A stretch of DNA of 64,000 bases from Notospermus geniculatus (GCA_002633025.1 NMRB01001211.1:135215-199214); one strand, 5' to 3'. Counted from the stretch's first letter, positions 24,501 to 31,469 are shown. Notes: generated by a model from the sequence alone, not told the origin. Translations and numbers: made by a program.

Positions 24501-24653
24501 TGCCTGGATAATGCCCCGGATGCTGGCAAGGACAGTGGCGCGAGGGATGAGAACGGCGGGTTGATGTACAACGTTCAGGGGGCGTGTGGATCATTACCTT
24601 GTCCACCATATATCAACAACTTTGAATTAACATGTACTGTTTGCTCGAAGTAA
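8273..24653 (+). CDS. FN2 / collagen-C4-like membrane protein (exon chain)
   Basis: Exons at 8273-8386, 8589-8667, 12237-12287, 12578-12736, 20464-20529, 22726-22955 and 24396-24653 join without a frame break: boundary phases run 0, 1, 1, 1, 1, 0. The product would be about 318 residues: a short N terminus, one hydrophobic segment, a stalk with RNKR, a two-Cys linker, an FN2 domain, then a complete domain of the kind annotated as short-chain collagen C4-like (GATFVRWGRTVCP, YICLPEDPEY, HCAVCR, CPSGWHLEYWGY, CGSLPCPPY, CTVCSK). An alternative stalk exon lies at 17356-17443. A degraded terminal exon (13388-13621) cannot follow FN2 because the phases clash. The chain is inference; two neighbouring decayed genes is the alternative. 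Likely cell surface or secreted; function unknown. Confidence 0.5.
8589..8667 (+). CDS. Stalk exon with RNKR site, copy A
   Basis: Seventy-nine nt between CTATAG and GTAGGT, phase 0 to 1. It encodes LDTFERQEAVEQARNKRSLG and then VGEPQT. It is acidic/basic and probably helical, and contains RNKR followed by S, which fits the furin consensus R-X-K/R-R. It lies 202 nt after the anchor exon, so the two are spliced together with high likelihood. Confidence 0.8.
8668..9413. other. Intron, no gene seen
   Basis: Intron following the stalk exon. The first 100 nt resemble the intron after the stalk exon at 17443. At about 8925-8970 there is the word GCCAGGCCCATGGGCCTCTT, a repeat end also seen near 55565-55600. 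Nothing else is recognised. Confidence 0.6.
9414..9615. mobile_element. TTGGCACACGG element, interrupted
   Basis: Starts with CATTGGCACACGGATTTTGT and matches the elements at 20701-20844 and 21182-21323. It is split at CAGG by a 113-bp insertion (9446-9558), then continues TCCGTAAAAATAGACC. The right end appears truncated. Confidence 0.75.
9446..9558. mobile_element. 113-bp hairpin element, CAG duplication
   Basis: Inverted repeats GGTCCATATTCATAAA bound an almost fully palindromic element with GATAAGT near the centre. It is flanked by CAG at 9443-9445 and 9559-9561. The uninterrupted host sequence (TCAGGTCCG) is present at about 21210. Relatives lie at 32228-32343 and, more distantly, 57873-57995. 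Confidence 0.8.
9619..9774. mobile_element. AGGCTAGGCGCACA hairpin element, copy 1
   Basis: A hairpin of 156 bp with long imperfect arms and a centre around GTCGACTGACCC. A relative with the same layout lies at 28658-28816. Confidence 0.75.
9811..9968. mobile_element. Hairpin element (GTTGCGATTTTGGCTTGAGA)
   Basis: The left arm GCTTAAAGCGGGTGAGCCAC and the right arm TGGATCACCCGCTTAAG mirror each other over about 70 bp. It lies directly after the previous hairpin. Confidence 0.75.
9969..10210. repeat. Imperfect hairpin
   Basis: TTGGCTCAGCCTTATTTGG on the left is mirrored by CCAAATAAGGTTGTGCCAA on the right, with weaker pairing between. Probably an older element of the same general kind. Confidence 0.5.
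10448..10837. mobile_element. Inverted-repeat element (AAATGGCTCGCGGGGTTTG)
   Basis: CAAAGCAAATGGCTCGCGGG at 10448 is mirrored by CCCGCGAGCCATTTGCTT near 10837. The interior of about 330 bp shows no gene. Confidence 0.7.
11080..11198. mobile_element. 119-bp hairpin element
   Basis: GAACGCTGTCGGGTTAGACA on the left is mirrored by TGTCGAACACGACAGCGTTT on the right, with a shorter CATGGCGGA/TCCGCCATG pair inside. Confidence 0.7.
11209..11446. mobile_element. GGGCCGTTTAGACGACA MITE, copy 1
   Basis: Terminal inverted repeats AGGGCCGTTTAGACGACA bound about 238 bp with internal GATCCGAT-rich segments. A second copy in opposite orientation is at 47485-47730. Confidence 0.85.
11447..11839. other. 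Intergenic or intronic stretch
   Basis: No coding region, RNA gene or clear repeat recognised. Confidence 0.5.
11840..12050 (-). mobile_element. tRNA-derived SINE
   Basis: On the minus strand it begins GGAGCCCGCTGGTAGTGATT, a tRNA-like head with an intact B box GGTTCGAATC at about 11993, and continues through a central part containing GTGTATAAATGGGTACC. That central word resembles the conserved domain of the MetaSINE superfamily; this is from memory and unproven. It sits right at the edge of the duplicated block starting at 12047. Confidence 0.7.
12237..12287 (+). CDS. Two-cysteine exon, copy 2
   Basis: Same 51 nt, same splice sites and same encoded peptide as 189-239. Confidence 0.6.
12578..12736 (+). 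CDS. Fibronectin type II domain exon, copy 2
   Basis: Same 159-nt phase 1-1 exon as 1368-1526, with one visible residue change (His to Arg after the first FN2 Cys). The four cysteines and WCATT motif are intact. It can splice in frame from the stalk/linker exons before it and to 20464 after it. Confidence 0.85.
13388..13621 (+). pseudogene. Terminal collagen-C4-like exon, frameshifted
   Basis: Opens after TATTTCAG in phase 0 and encodes the CPSGWHLEYWGY and DENGGLMY parts. After CG, small indels replace the SLPCPPY segment with another frame that ends at TAA 13619-13621. The last cysteines are lost. Phase 0 cannot follow the phase-1 FN2 donor. Confidence 0.75.
13732..14423. mobile_element. 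TAGCTCAC-ended TIR element (family A)
   Basis: Ends TTAGCTCACTCGTGAGCTAT / ACGGGTGAGCTA are inverted repeats, followed inward by GTCGTCCGTCGTCGTCCGTT and GCAGGGCACGTTTTGTAA. The interior carries the words shared by all family A copies: GGTCATCTGACCTAGGGGTA and GACCTCTGTGACCTTGAAAA. An 88-base N gap (13818-13905) lies inside. Other copies or fragments: 19333-19890, 26478-27050, 33783-34328, 36930-37320, 41640-41740, 54390-54812, 57358-57480. Confidence 0.85.
14473..15082. mobile_element. 610-bp MITE with TA duplication
   Basis: Ends CACTCTAAAA / TTTTTAAGAGTG, flanked by TA at 14471-14472 and 15083-15084. The same intron sequence without the element (AGTATTTTACATGGTGGAGA) is present at about 1708 and 12930. 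TA targeting and the CACTCT ends suggest a Tc1/mariner-type MITE. A minus-strand tRNA-like stretch with B box GGTTCGAATCC lies inside at about 14750-14825. Confidence 0.85.
15085..15398 (+). repeat. Third copy of the FN2-gene intron segment
   Basis: Together with 14424-14472 it repeats 1672-2043, with the TA element inserted in it. No exon of the family is included. It ends where the 0.7-kb repeat begins. Confidence 0.8.
15399..16107. repeat. Recent 0.7-kb repeat, copy 1 (GGTGTCGGACGGA)
   Basis: Nearly identical to 27187-27893; I see one difference (near 16046 against 27832) before the second copy runs into a gap. It contains the word TTTTGGTGTCGGACGGA at about 15587, 15777 and 15798, repeated again beyond it at about 16783 and 16805, and inverted at 17149. 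It is probably the left part of a young transposon that may extend to about 17200. Only short unconvincing reading frames are present. Confidence 0.75.
16108..17355. other. Intron, probable continuation of the repeat
   Basis: A C-run at 16114, then AT-rich sequence with three more GGTGTCGGACGGA-type words (two direct, one inverted). No exon of the family and no other gene recognised until the stalk exon at 17356. Confidence 0.5.
17356..17443 (+). CDS. Stalk exon with RNKR site, copy B
   Basis: Acceptor CTCTAG, then the same 26 codons as 8589-8667 plus three extra codons (residues GMT) from a 9-nt duplication next to the GTAGGT donor. Phase 0 to 1. No anchor exon lies in front of it, so it is either an alternative to copy A or the remnant of a paralogue. 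Confidence 0.7.
17868..17996. repeat. Fragment of the GCCGAATCGG transposon end
   Basis: GCCGAATGGGTCAATGTCGT and repeated TACCCAGGA/TCCTGGGTA words resemble the ends of the 3.1-kb element at 2360-5484. Confidence 0.55.
17997..18975. other. Intron, no gene seen
   Basis: No exon or clear repeat recognised. It contains the palindromic octamer TAGGCCTA twice. Confidence 0.5.
18976..19130. mobile_element. CCCATACACG hairpin element
   Basis: GGCCCATACACGATCAATAT at the left is mirrored by AATATTGCGCCGTGTATGGG at the right. A larger relative follows directly at 19131. Confidence 0.7.
19131..20148. mobile_element. TAAAGC/CCCATACACG TIR element, interrupted
   Basis: TAAAGCCGCCCATACACGTA at the left is mirrored by GTGGATAGGGCGCTTTA at the right, with AATATTATTG words throughout. 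A family A element is inserted at about 19333-19890. Confidence 0.65.
19333..19890 (-). mobile_element. Family A element ending in GGTCCATGGACC
   Basis: Carries the family A words in reverse orientation (GGTCAGATGACCTATGACAC; CTTTTCAAGGTCACAGAGGT) and ends TGAGCACATGGTCCATGGAC followed by CATTTCATT. Confidence 0.75.
20147..20343. mobile_element. GTCACACTGTGGCGAC hairpin element
   Basis: GGTCACACTGTGGCGACTTG is mirrored by TAAGTCGCCACAGTGTGAC; GGCGAATCCCCGCGA is mirrored by CGCGGGGATTCGCC. Its centre holds a 93-bp insertion. Confidence 0.8.
20199..20291. mobile_element. 93-bp GGTCCATGGACC element, CTAG duplication
   Basis: Both ends read inward AATGAAATGG then CCATGGACC or its near match. 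CTAG flanks it at 20195-20198 and 20292-20295, in a host hairpin whose arms confirm the insertion point. It is the smallest element with this end and defines it. Confidence 0.8.
20464..20529 (+). CDS. Collagen-C4-like domain exon 1 (GATFVRWGRT)
   Basis: Sixty-six nt between TTGTAG and GTAAGT, phase 1-1, encoding GATFVRWGRTVCPAESDLVY and KG over the junctions. This is the start of the domain found in proteins annotated as short-chain collagen C4-like. The same exon recurs at 30871-30936. Confidence 0.85.
20701..20844. mobile_element. TTGGCACACGG hairpin element, copy 2
   Basis: AAGCAAGGTTCATTGGCACA is mirrored by TGTGCCAATGAACCTTGCTT. Other copies at 9414 and 21182. Confidence 0.85.
21182..21323. 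mobile_element. TTGGCACACGG hairpin element, copy 3
   Basis: GGTTCATTGGCACACCGATT to GCGCCAGTGAACCTTGCTT. It holds the uninterrupted TCAGGTCCG site used to read the insertion at 9446. Between copies 2 and 3 (20990-21070) there is a short GGGGGCATTCTCATAC tandem. Confidence 0.85.
21458..22670. mobile_element. ATGGTTCCCG element with internal tandem repeats
   Basis: ATGGTTCCCG at the left is mirrored by CGGGAACCAT at the right. Inside are a GT microsatellite (about 21507-21570) and four tandem units of about 130 bp (22055-22590), each with ATCTCTGCCTGTGG and GAGGTCAAGGTCAAGGTCA. A partial copy lies at 31470-31880. Confidence 0.75.
22055..22590 (+). repeat. Tandem array, about 130 bp x 4
   Basis: Units start near 22055, 22200, 22331 and 22455 and share GATTATGCAATGACCTTGAT and AGGTCAAGGTCAAGGTCA. 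Non-coding. Confidence 0.85.
22726..22955 (+). CDS. Collagen-C4-like domain exon 2
   Basis: Two hundred thirty nt from a CTCAAG acceptor to a GTAAGT donor, phase 1 to 0. It encodes AGGQHYTQTGGASEYICLP, EDPEY, a WIYGVELET segment and HCAVCRTKRSTA. These match the family pattern (AGG..Y...GG...YLCLP.DP; VYGAEYE; CAVCR). Only one copy exists in the window. Confidence 0.85.
23192..23920. mobile_element. Two abutting GGCTTCCTGTACATAGAAG hairpin elements
   Basis: The first (23192-23784) has ends TTAGGCTTCCTGTACATAGA and its mirror. The second (23784-23920) follows directly with ends TAGGCTTCCCTTACATAGAA / TTCGATGTAAAGGAAGCCTTA. They share GTATACGGTA-type words. Confidence 0.75.
23987..24223. mobile_element. 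AGTCTGGTTCAACCTAGAGG TIR element
   Basis: Inverted repeats of about 36 bp bound 237 bp. It is inserted in an intron stretch that otherwise matches about 1950-2110 of the duplicated block. Confidence 0.85.
24396..24653 (+). CDS. Collagen-C4-like domain, intact terminal exon
   Basis: Acceptor TATTTCAG, phase 0, 85 codons and TAA. It encodes LMIPAKKSCPSGWHLEYWGY, then DGHKASYTYACLD, DENGGLMYNVQGACGSLP, CPPYINNFELTCTVCSK. All the cysteines of the family ending are present. This is the only intact copy of three in the window. Confidence 0.88.
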   Translation: MMIPAKKSCPSGWHLEYWGYLMTGHDGHKASYTYACLDNAPDAGKDSGARDENGGLMYNVQGACGSLPCPPYINNFELTCTVCSK

Positions 24654-25638
24654 CATGATCAAGTTCCCAAAATTTAGCCAAGGTCGACGATCGAGTATGT
24701 GCTGCGGAAGAACCAGACATTTTCCCGCTGGCCACTTTTTCAGTGTATAATTATTGCCCACATGTACGTGTAGGTCTGTTCCATGCTTAGGACTACCTGA
24801 GAAATCTTTAAAGTGCAGAACTGTAAAAATATCGATGACATAAGATTGTTACTGTGATTTTGGCGTCGTGGCAGGCCGGAAATTAGACGAATTGGACCTC
24901 TTGAATTTGAAATCCGTCTCGTCCGAGACTTTTTCCTTGATCTGACAGGGTTTTCATTAGCCTGCGTATGGCGTCTATTACGCAGGTAAACTACATAAAT
25001 GACGCTCATATAAATTACTCTGAAGTCTCAAAAAGGCAGGTAAATTCGATGATACGCTGATAGAAAAAGTGTGTAAGTCCCATTTTGTATGCTAAGTCTC
25101 CACTTACACCAGTGGGACCCCGGCTGACGCAGGTATCAAGAAATTGGAAGTCGCGCACCGGCCAAATTTTCTTCAACCGACACCCAATCGTTGCTAGCGC
25201 AGCTGACACTAGAACTGGTAATTCCCGTCGGCCATGCAACTACACACTCCTGGCTTGCTCGCGCTACTGGTAGCAGCATACGAAGGGAAGATTTGACCCA
25301 AGTAAAATATAACAAGAAGTCCTGACCCCCAAAAAGAATTGCTGGAAATCCGAAGACCCCAGCATCTTCTCAAATTGACTTCCATAAACAATTGTAGACG
25401 TCAAGACCCAGGTGGGGACAAAGTTAATGAAAGCCCTGATCTGGATCCGGAATATCACTTGTCGTGCGCACTTGTTTTCCTCGTTTGCATCAAGTAGGCC
25501 TACTGCAAGTCCGTTGCTTGGTTGGCCTGGAGAGCACAGTCATGCAAAAGAAGTACAAATTGACGTAACCTTAGTGAAAAAACAGGCATCGATGGTAATA
25601 AGAAGAACTGAAAAGACGTGGACTCTGAGTTATCTTAA
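24654..25638. other. 3' flank, no gene seen
   Basis: No exon or clear repeat recognised; no convincing AATAAA close to the stop codon. Confidence 0.5.
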
Positions 25639-26036
25639 TAGGGAGTTTTCGCAAATCTGACGAAAAACGAAGTACGAAATACGAAACTGGACGTCATATC
25701 CATGACATAATGTATTTCAGGAAATGGTTGGTACCACAAATGTCCCTCCTGCCAGTGCGTCTTTTAGCATGTCATGTAAAACCGAGAGAGTTATGGTGCA
25801 TCTTGAATTTTTAAATTTCCACTGAATTCGTATCAACGAAGTGGAAACGAAAGATAAATTTCAAAGTTTAATATACACCGTACGTCTGTCGTTCTAACGT
25901 CATACGCTAAAAGACGCTCTTGCAGCAGGCGATATTTGTGGTACCAACCATTTCCTGAAATACATTACGTCATGGACATGACGTCCAATTTCGTATTTCG
26001 TACTTCGTTTTTCGTCAGATTTGCGAAAACTCCCTA
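25639..26036. mobile_element. TAGGGAGTTTTCGCAAATC TIR element
   Basis: Long inverted repeats (over 100 bp, with AAACGAAGTACGAAATACGA inside) bound about 398 bp, with TTAATA/TATTATT at the flanks. Confidence 0.85.
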
Positions 26037-26312
26037 TTATTACTTGACTTACGATGTTGGACGGCACCATGTGCGGCATCCTTGGACACTGTGGCATCAA
26101 TATGTACAACCATAGCCTATTGCATATATACTTTTCAGATGGTGACGAGGTTCGAAAGAGAAATTCCCCCAGTCAAACCAATCACCGTAAACTCCGGAAA
26201 TTACTGTCCAAATCCGTTCGCTAATTCAATAAAAGTGAGTTTGCCAGACAATAAATACTACGCAGTTATCGTGAGATATCGCCCAGGTGTGTCAGTGTGG
26301 ACAATTTTCAAA

Positions 26313-26426
26313 ATGGCTGCTTCAAAGACGGGACTTGTTCAGTTTACTTGGGTAATAGGCACATTTTTCGGCCTTTTCTGTTGGCTCGCATTGCTGCAGA
26401 GTAGGTACGAAGGCGTGAGACAAAAG
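26313..26426 (+). CDS. Membrane-anchor first exon, copy C
   Basis: Thirty-eight codons, MAASKTGLVQFTWVIGTFFG then LFCWLALLQSRYEGVRQK, donor GTAAAC in phase 0. Differs from copy A at a few residues. The reading frame stays open for 77 codons upstream of this ATG, but the shared start with copy A and the Kozak-like AAAATGG favour this position. Confidence 0.75.
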
Positions 26427-26477
26427 GTAAACACTGTGCTTTTAATCTGCTCAGCCGTGCTTGTGAGATTTTTGAAA

Positions 26478-27050
26478 AATGGTCCATGGACCATGTGCTC
26501 ACCTGGTTGGACATAAATGACAGAGGGAAGCACATATCAGTTATGAGCAATCTGGGTCAAGTCATTCCCGAATTACTGTACTTTGATGATTTTTGGTTAT
26601 GCCACCTGCCAGCAATATTGGATGTCTGATCAGGCCGAAACTTCATATGCACATAAAGGTCATCTAAAGGGATCCACATAGCACATTTGAGTCGTTCCCG
26701 AGTTTTAGCACATTGATGATTTTTCGGGTTATACCACCTGGCGGCCATATTGGACGTCCGATCGGGCCAAAACTTGAACTGGCACATACAGCTCATCTAG
26801 AGGGAGCCACATATCAAAGTTGAGCACTATTGTGTCAAGTGGCTCTTGAGTTATAGCACTTTGATGATTTTCGGGTTACGCCACCTGGCAGCCATATTGG
26901 AAGTCAAATCACACCGAAATTTGACGTGCGGACCGAAACTTGGTGTCATCGGTCATCTGACCTAACGGTATAGGTGTACAAAGTTTCAGGTCAATAGCTC
27001 CAGAAGCTACAAAACGTGCCCTGCTAACGGACGACGACGACGACGGACGC
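26478..27050 (+). mobile_element. Family A element
   Basis: Starts AAATGGTCCATGGACCATGT then GCTCACCTGG, has three diverged internal repeats with TTGATGATTTTCGGGTTA, and ends with GTGCCCTGCTAACGGACGAC. Confidence 0.75.
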
Positions 27051-27057
27051 TGCTCCA

Positions 27058-28500
27058 CCGTAATGCGGATGTCAGGTCACACTGCGATTGCCTGCGCTAC
27101 GACGGAACAGTCGGCATCAAGTGTCGCAAGCACGGTCAGGTCACAAAAACGAAAATGTGTACGATCATCGTGGAACAAGCAGCACGGGTCTTTTTCAAAA
27201 AGTGAATTTTGGTTCGGACGGAAATTGATAACTTCAAATTAATTTTGTGTCCAGCTGTAAACATCTGAGTGAACCAAATTGTGCTGTGTTAGTGAAGGTA
27301 CTAGGGAGGTCTATGGTGCCATAATTTCAATTTCACAGGTTAACCCTATATGGACAGAGGAAGGAAAATGATTTTGGTGTCGGACGGATCGATAGATTTG
27401 CATTAGCATACCCTTTTCAAGTAAATACAATATTTTATCGAAATTTGAAAAGGTAACCACGGCTTATCCATATCATAGACATCCAGTGTCAGTATACTAC
27501 ATGCAGACATATTGATGAGATTTTGTGATTAACCCCTTCTGTCCTAGAGCCACATTTATTTTGGTGTCGGACGGAATTTATTTTGGTGTCGGACGGAATG
27601 AAATGTTCACCCTTGCATTGTGAGAAGGAAACCAAACAGAAGTCACCCATAACTGACTTTTTTCATCTTCAGTGTCATTTTTCTACATCGTCGGTCACTG
27701 ATGTGTATTTTAAATGCATTCTCCGAAGATTTCTGTACAGTATGTCCCAGAAACTGACTTTTTCCCTATGTTAGTATGTCATCCTTCAAAGGTTAGATAC
27801 AGATGCAGGAACTGGTCTAGCTCAAGACATGGTCATCCTTGCTGAGTTCTTTCATGAAAATTTCACCAAAATGCCATGCAGAGGAAGCTCCAANNNNNNN
27901 NNNNNNNNNNNNNNNNNNNNNNNNNNNNNNNNNNNNNNNNNNNNNNNNNNNNNNNNNNNNNNNNNNNNNNNNNNNNNNNNNNNNNNNNNNNNNNNNNNNN
28001 NNNNNNNNNNNNNNNNNNNNNNNNNNNNNNNNNNNNNNNNNNNNNNNNNNNNNNNNNNNNNNNNNNNNNNNNNNNNNNNNNNNNNNNNNNNNNNNNNNNN
28101 NNNNNNNNNNNNNNNNNNNNNNNNNNNNNNNNNNNNNNNNNNNNNNNNNNNNNNNNNNNNNNNNNNNNNNNNNNNNNNNNNNNNNNNNNNNNNNNNNNNN
28201 NNNNNNNNNNNNNNNNNNNNNNNNNNNNNNNNNNNAGCATGGAAGCTGCCATCTTGAACAAGTAACATGATCACAAGTCACATGACTTTTATGACTTCAC
28301 TGTGCTACGATCTAGTCGCAGGTGACCTGAACACGGTTACGATTCGCTGCGCGCAGATGCCGCCTGTTCCAGGATGATCGTACGCATTTTTCGTTTTTGT
28401 GACCTGACCGTGCTTGCGATCCAGCTGATGCCGACGACTGTTCCGTCGTGGCGCATGCAATCGCAGTGTGACCTGACATCCGCACGATCTTTTTGATCGG
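27058..28500. mobile_element. Inverted-repeat element split by the 0.7-kb repeat
   Basis: TGCGGATGTCAGGTCACACT at 27064 and the sequence to 27185 are mirrored at 28350-28490 (AGTGTGACCTGACATCCGCA). The 0.7-kb repeat copy and an N gap (27894-28235) lie between the arms. Confidence 0.75.
27187..27893. repeat. Recent 0.7-kb repeat, copy 2
   Basis: Almost identical to 15399-16107 and same orientation; runs into the gap at 27894. See copy 1. Confidence 0.9.
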
Positions 28501-28657
28501 CAACTGATCCCGCAAGTGAGTCGCAACTGCAGTCATGTCACACCAGATCGGCGACTGATTTGTTCCACGCTGTCGTGCCTCAGACGCCAAGTGATCCGGA
28601 AGAGTCAGCGTGCGCCTGTTCTGTGCCATCGCAAGGTCGACCTGACATCCGCATAAG

Positions 28658-28816
28658 GTTTAGCGCACATGTCCGACAAAACTCGATCTGTTAGGGGTGT
28701 TTTTAAAGTCGACTGACCCAACGCTGTCGACTCGTCATTCAGCCAGGACAGTCGATTTAACAGACACCCCTAACGCATTGAGTTTTGTCATGTTTGTCGG
28801 ACATGTGCGCTAAGCT
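28658..28816. mobile_element. TTAGCGCACATG hairpin element, copy 2
   Basis: TTTAGCGCACATGTCCGACA is mirrored by TGTCGGACATGTGCGCTAA; the middle GTTTTTAAAGTCGACTGACC matches copy 1 at 9619-9774. Confidence 0.8.
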
Positions 28817-28819
28817 TAA

Positions 28820-29562
28820 GGGCGAGCTGACGTGGTGAATTTTTGAAATGTGGTCAGGCGTTGTAAATAAAAGATGTCAAAATAAAATAAAAGTACAAGT
28901 TGTATGACGGAAATGAAGGCACCTGTGGGGTCTATAATTCAAAAGGAATTGAATGAGACGCATCTTGGAACGCACTAATTAGCTAATAAGTTGAAACAAA
29001 AGACTAGTAATCGGTACACTTTCCCAAGAAATGTTACATTTTCAAGATCAAACGACATGTGGATCATAAAGTTCCAGGCTTTTTCTACTTAGTCCACCCA
29101 TTTTGATAGCAATATTTTCAACAGGTATAGAGTACTCGGCATGTGAATTCTATGAATGCTGCCAGATTTTCCAAAACAGGGTGGCCATATTGGATTTGGA
29201 TTTTACTTCCTGGTTGTCCTTTTTGTACTGAGCGTGTATGGTGTACAGGAACAGCATGTCAGGACACCCTCGCCACCCCAGATTCTATGGGTTTGTGACA
29301 TTGTTGCCACACCTTCAGTGTGTCATTTACATGCTTCTTCTCCAAGAAAATTGTAGCTGTTTTTCGTGTTTGGTGAATTTCTTTGTTTATGATTATGTAA
29401 TGTAATTAAGCTGTAATCCTTGGGACTTTCCTCATTTTATGTGTCTATAAAGCAGAGTGATCACTTTGGACCATAAAAACAGTCAACTAAGGGTGCCTTT
29501 ATTGCTTTTCTCAGAGGGGCCTGGATTGAAGCAATATGAAAATTCACAATGTCAGCTCGCCC
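28820..29562. mobile_element. TTAA-flanked element, family 1, copy 2
   Basis: 743 bp bounded by TTAA (28816-28819, 29563-29566), ends GGGCGAGCTGACG / GTCAGCTCGCCC. It aligns along its length with 6816-7511. Confidence 0.85.
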
Positions 29563-29837
29563 TTAAGAGCACCAGTTGAGCTAAAAATCACTCCGTTGGG
29601 TTATGGAGTCTCATTCCAAGAAGAGTGCCAACTCGTCACTCCCATTTCTTGGAGTGGACCCTGATCGCACTCCATGAGAGAGTACGTTACTGCTCAGGAG
29701 CCTGACCGCTCTCAAAGTGCAAAGCATGGCCATTACCGATCATGTAGTCCAGAAAGATGCTCCATTCAAGACATTGATAAACGTTACCACTCACGGCTCA
29801 CAGCTCCATTGTCATTGCCATTATTCATGTTATTTAG

Positions 29838-29916
29838 TTGGATACTTTTGAGCAACAAGCGGCCGTGAAACAGGCAAGAAATAAGCGATCCCTAGGAGGA
29901 GGTGAACACCAGACGG
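29838..29916 (+). CDS. Stalk exon with RNKR site, copy C
   Basis: Acceptor TTTAG, 79 nt, donor GTAGGT, phase 0 to 1. Encodes LDTFEQQAAVKQARNKRSLG then GGEHQT. The RNKR site is kept although four neighbouring residues changed. Confidence 0.75.
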
Positions 29917-30147
29917 GTAGGTTTGCCGTTTTCGCTTTAATTTTTCGATTTTAGAAATCCGTGCAACTACTGATGGATACGGTTTCCGCCGTTTATACAT
30001 AAACCACAACATACAATGATCTTGGAGGAATTCCTCCAAGCAATGATGCACCGAAATTGCAGCTGATTTGAAGCAGGGAAGGGGCTGACTGATTTTATTT
30101 ACGTTTGTTGGAAGAGATGTCGTACCATGACGTCATTATAATACTGT

Positions 30148-30515
30148 ATAATATGACTTATCCGGCCACCACGGCCAAACTGCAAACCACGCAAATTATT
30201 GACTATACACCATCCAGGCCAAATTATGAAAGGCCTAGTCAGGGTTACATGTTCATCATGTTCATTGCAAATCGTCTTACACCTGGTGAGGATCGTAATG
30301 GACATACCGCGGTGAGGGTCAGTTTCACTTTTGTCAAACCTTGGCGGACTGTGAAATAAAACTGCGGTCTGCCGTTGAAAAGAAACTCACAAGTGATGTG
30401 TAGGCCTAACCCTGATTAGGCCTTTCATAACTTGGCGTGGATCGTGTATAGTCAATAATTCGCGTGGTTCGGAGGTTGGCGTGGTGGTTGGATAAGTCAT
30501 ATTATACAGTATTTC
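30148..30515. mobile_element. Inverted-repeat element (ATAATATGACTTATCC)
   Basis: TGTATAATATGACTTATCCG with the following 90 bp is mirrored at about 30410-30515 (for example GCCTAGTCAGGGTTA against TAACCCTGATTAGGC). Confidence 0.75.
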
Positions 30516-30581
30516 ATACATTTAAACTACATGTTTACGCGTGGTGGTTGGATAAGTCATATTATAATTTCATACATTTAA

Positions 30582-30830
30582 AGCCTCACAGTATTGAATT
30601 TTACGACATTTTCAAAGTGTTAGGACTGTGCAGGTAGAAGTCTCATGGCCTCGTGATGATCCCCAAAATGCTTGCCTGATACGTACTTCAAAGAATCAAG
30701 ACCTAGTTTTCAGCACACAATGAAAAAAGGGCAGGCAGAGCTCTAATGCATTCAGATAGAGCATAGTACATTTTACACTACGCTAACGTCGGAGGACGTA
30801 AGCAATTTCTGAATTCAATACAGTGAGGCT
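30582..30830. mobile_element. 249-bp MITE, TTAA (or TA) duplication
   Basis: Ends AGCCTCACAGTATTGAATT / AATTCAATACAGTGAGGCT with TTAA on both sides. The same host sequence without insertion (ATACATTTAAACTACATG) is the adjacent tandem unit at 30516-30533. Because the ends run into T/A bases, a TA duplication with AAGCCTC ends is equally possible. Confidence 0.85.
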
Positions 30831-30870
30831 TTAAACTACATGTTTACGCTAGAGTCTGTTGGTATTGCAG

Positions 30871-30936
30871 GTGGCGCAACTTTCATCCGATGGGGTCGAA
30901 TGGTATGTCCGGCGGAGAGTGACCTAGTCTACAAGG
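30871..30936 (+). CDS. Collagen-C4-like domain exon 1, copy C
   Basis: Sixty-six nt, acceptor TTGCAG, donor GTAAGT, phase 1-1. Encodes GATFIRWGRMVCPAESDLVY. It follows the stalk exon 29838-29916 in phase. No exon 2 or terminal exon follows before the mL45 gene, so this third gene is truncated at its 3' side. Confidence 0.8.
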
Positions 30937-31073
30937 GTAAGTCCCAATGACAGACTGAGGTCATTACATAGAGCAGCTGAGCATGAAGTAACTCGACTTG
31001 TACAACTTGATTATTGAGTCCCAGAATGATTGGTATTTGGAGGAGCAATATAGGGCTGTCTGTGACGCCTACA

Positions 31074-31430
31074 CTCTTAGAAAAAAAGTTCCAAGAGGGT
31101 TCTTCATTGTTCTTTGGCCTGTCATAGAATCTTCTGCTACTAAAAGGTTCTATCTAGAACCCTAAACAACCCCAGGGTGCTGAAATCCACATCAAGAAAT
31201 CTGTGAATGCGTGAGAATACAACCGATACACCGTTCTCCAGCTGATGTAATATCTTTATTCACGAGGTCTTATGAAATAAATACACTATTGCATCGAGCG
31301 TCGTTGAGAAATCTGCAATTGAATTTTGAGGGTGCTACAAACATGACAAAGAACCCCTCAGTGAGGGTTCTCGTACAGGGACAGTTCTTTGTCTGTCCCT
31401 GTGGGAGAACCCTCACACCTTTATTTTGGT
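31074..31430. repeat. GGTTCT/AGAACC repeat
   Basis: ACTCTTAGAAAAAAAGTTCC, GGTTCTATCTAGAACCC and the mirrored GAACCCTCACACC words suggest a Tc1-like MITE remnant. Includes a GGACAGTTCTTTGTCTGTCC hairpin at 31380-31399. No gene. Confidence 0.5.
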
Positions 31431-31469
31431 AGCCGATTTCTTTTTCGTGTTCAATGCGTAAATCATTAT

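Noticed and set aside
26082-26312. Upstream extension of the anchor exon reading frame
   Set aside because: The extension is open only in this copy; copy A has a stop, so the shared ATG at 26313 is preferred.
27829-28281. Frames crossing the N gap
   Set aside because: They exist only because N bases hide stops. The same holds for frames over 13818-13905 and 44687-45048.
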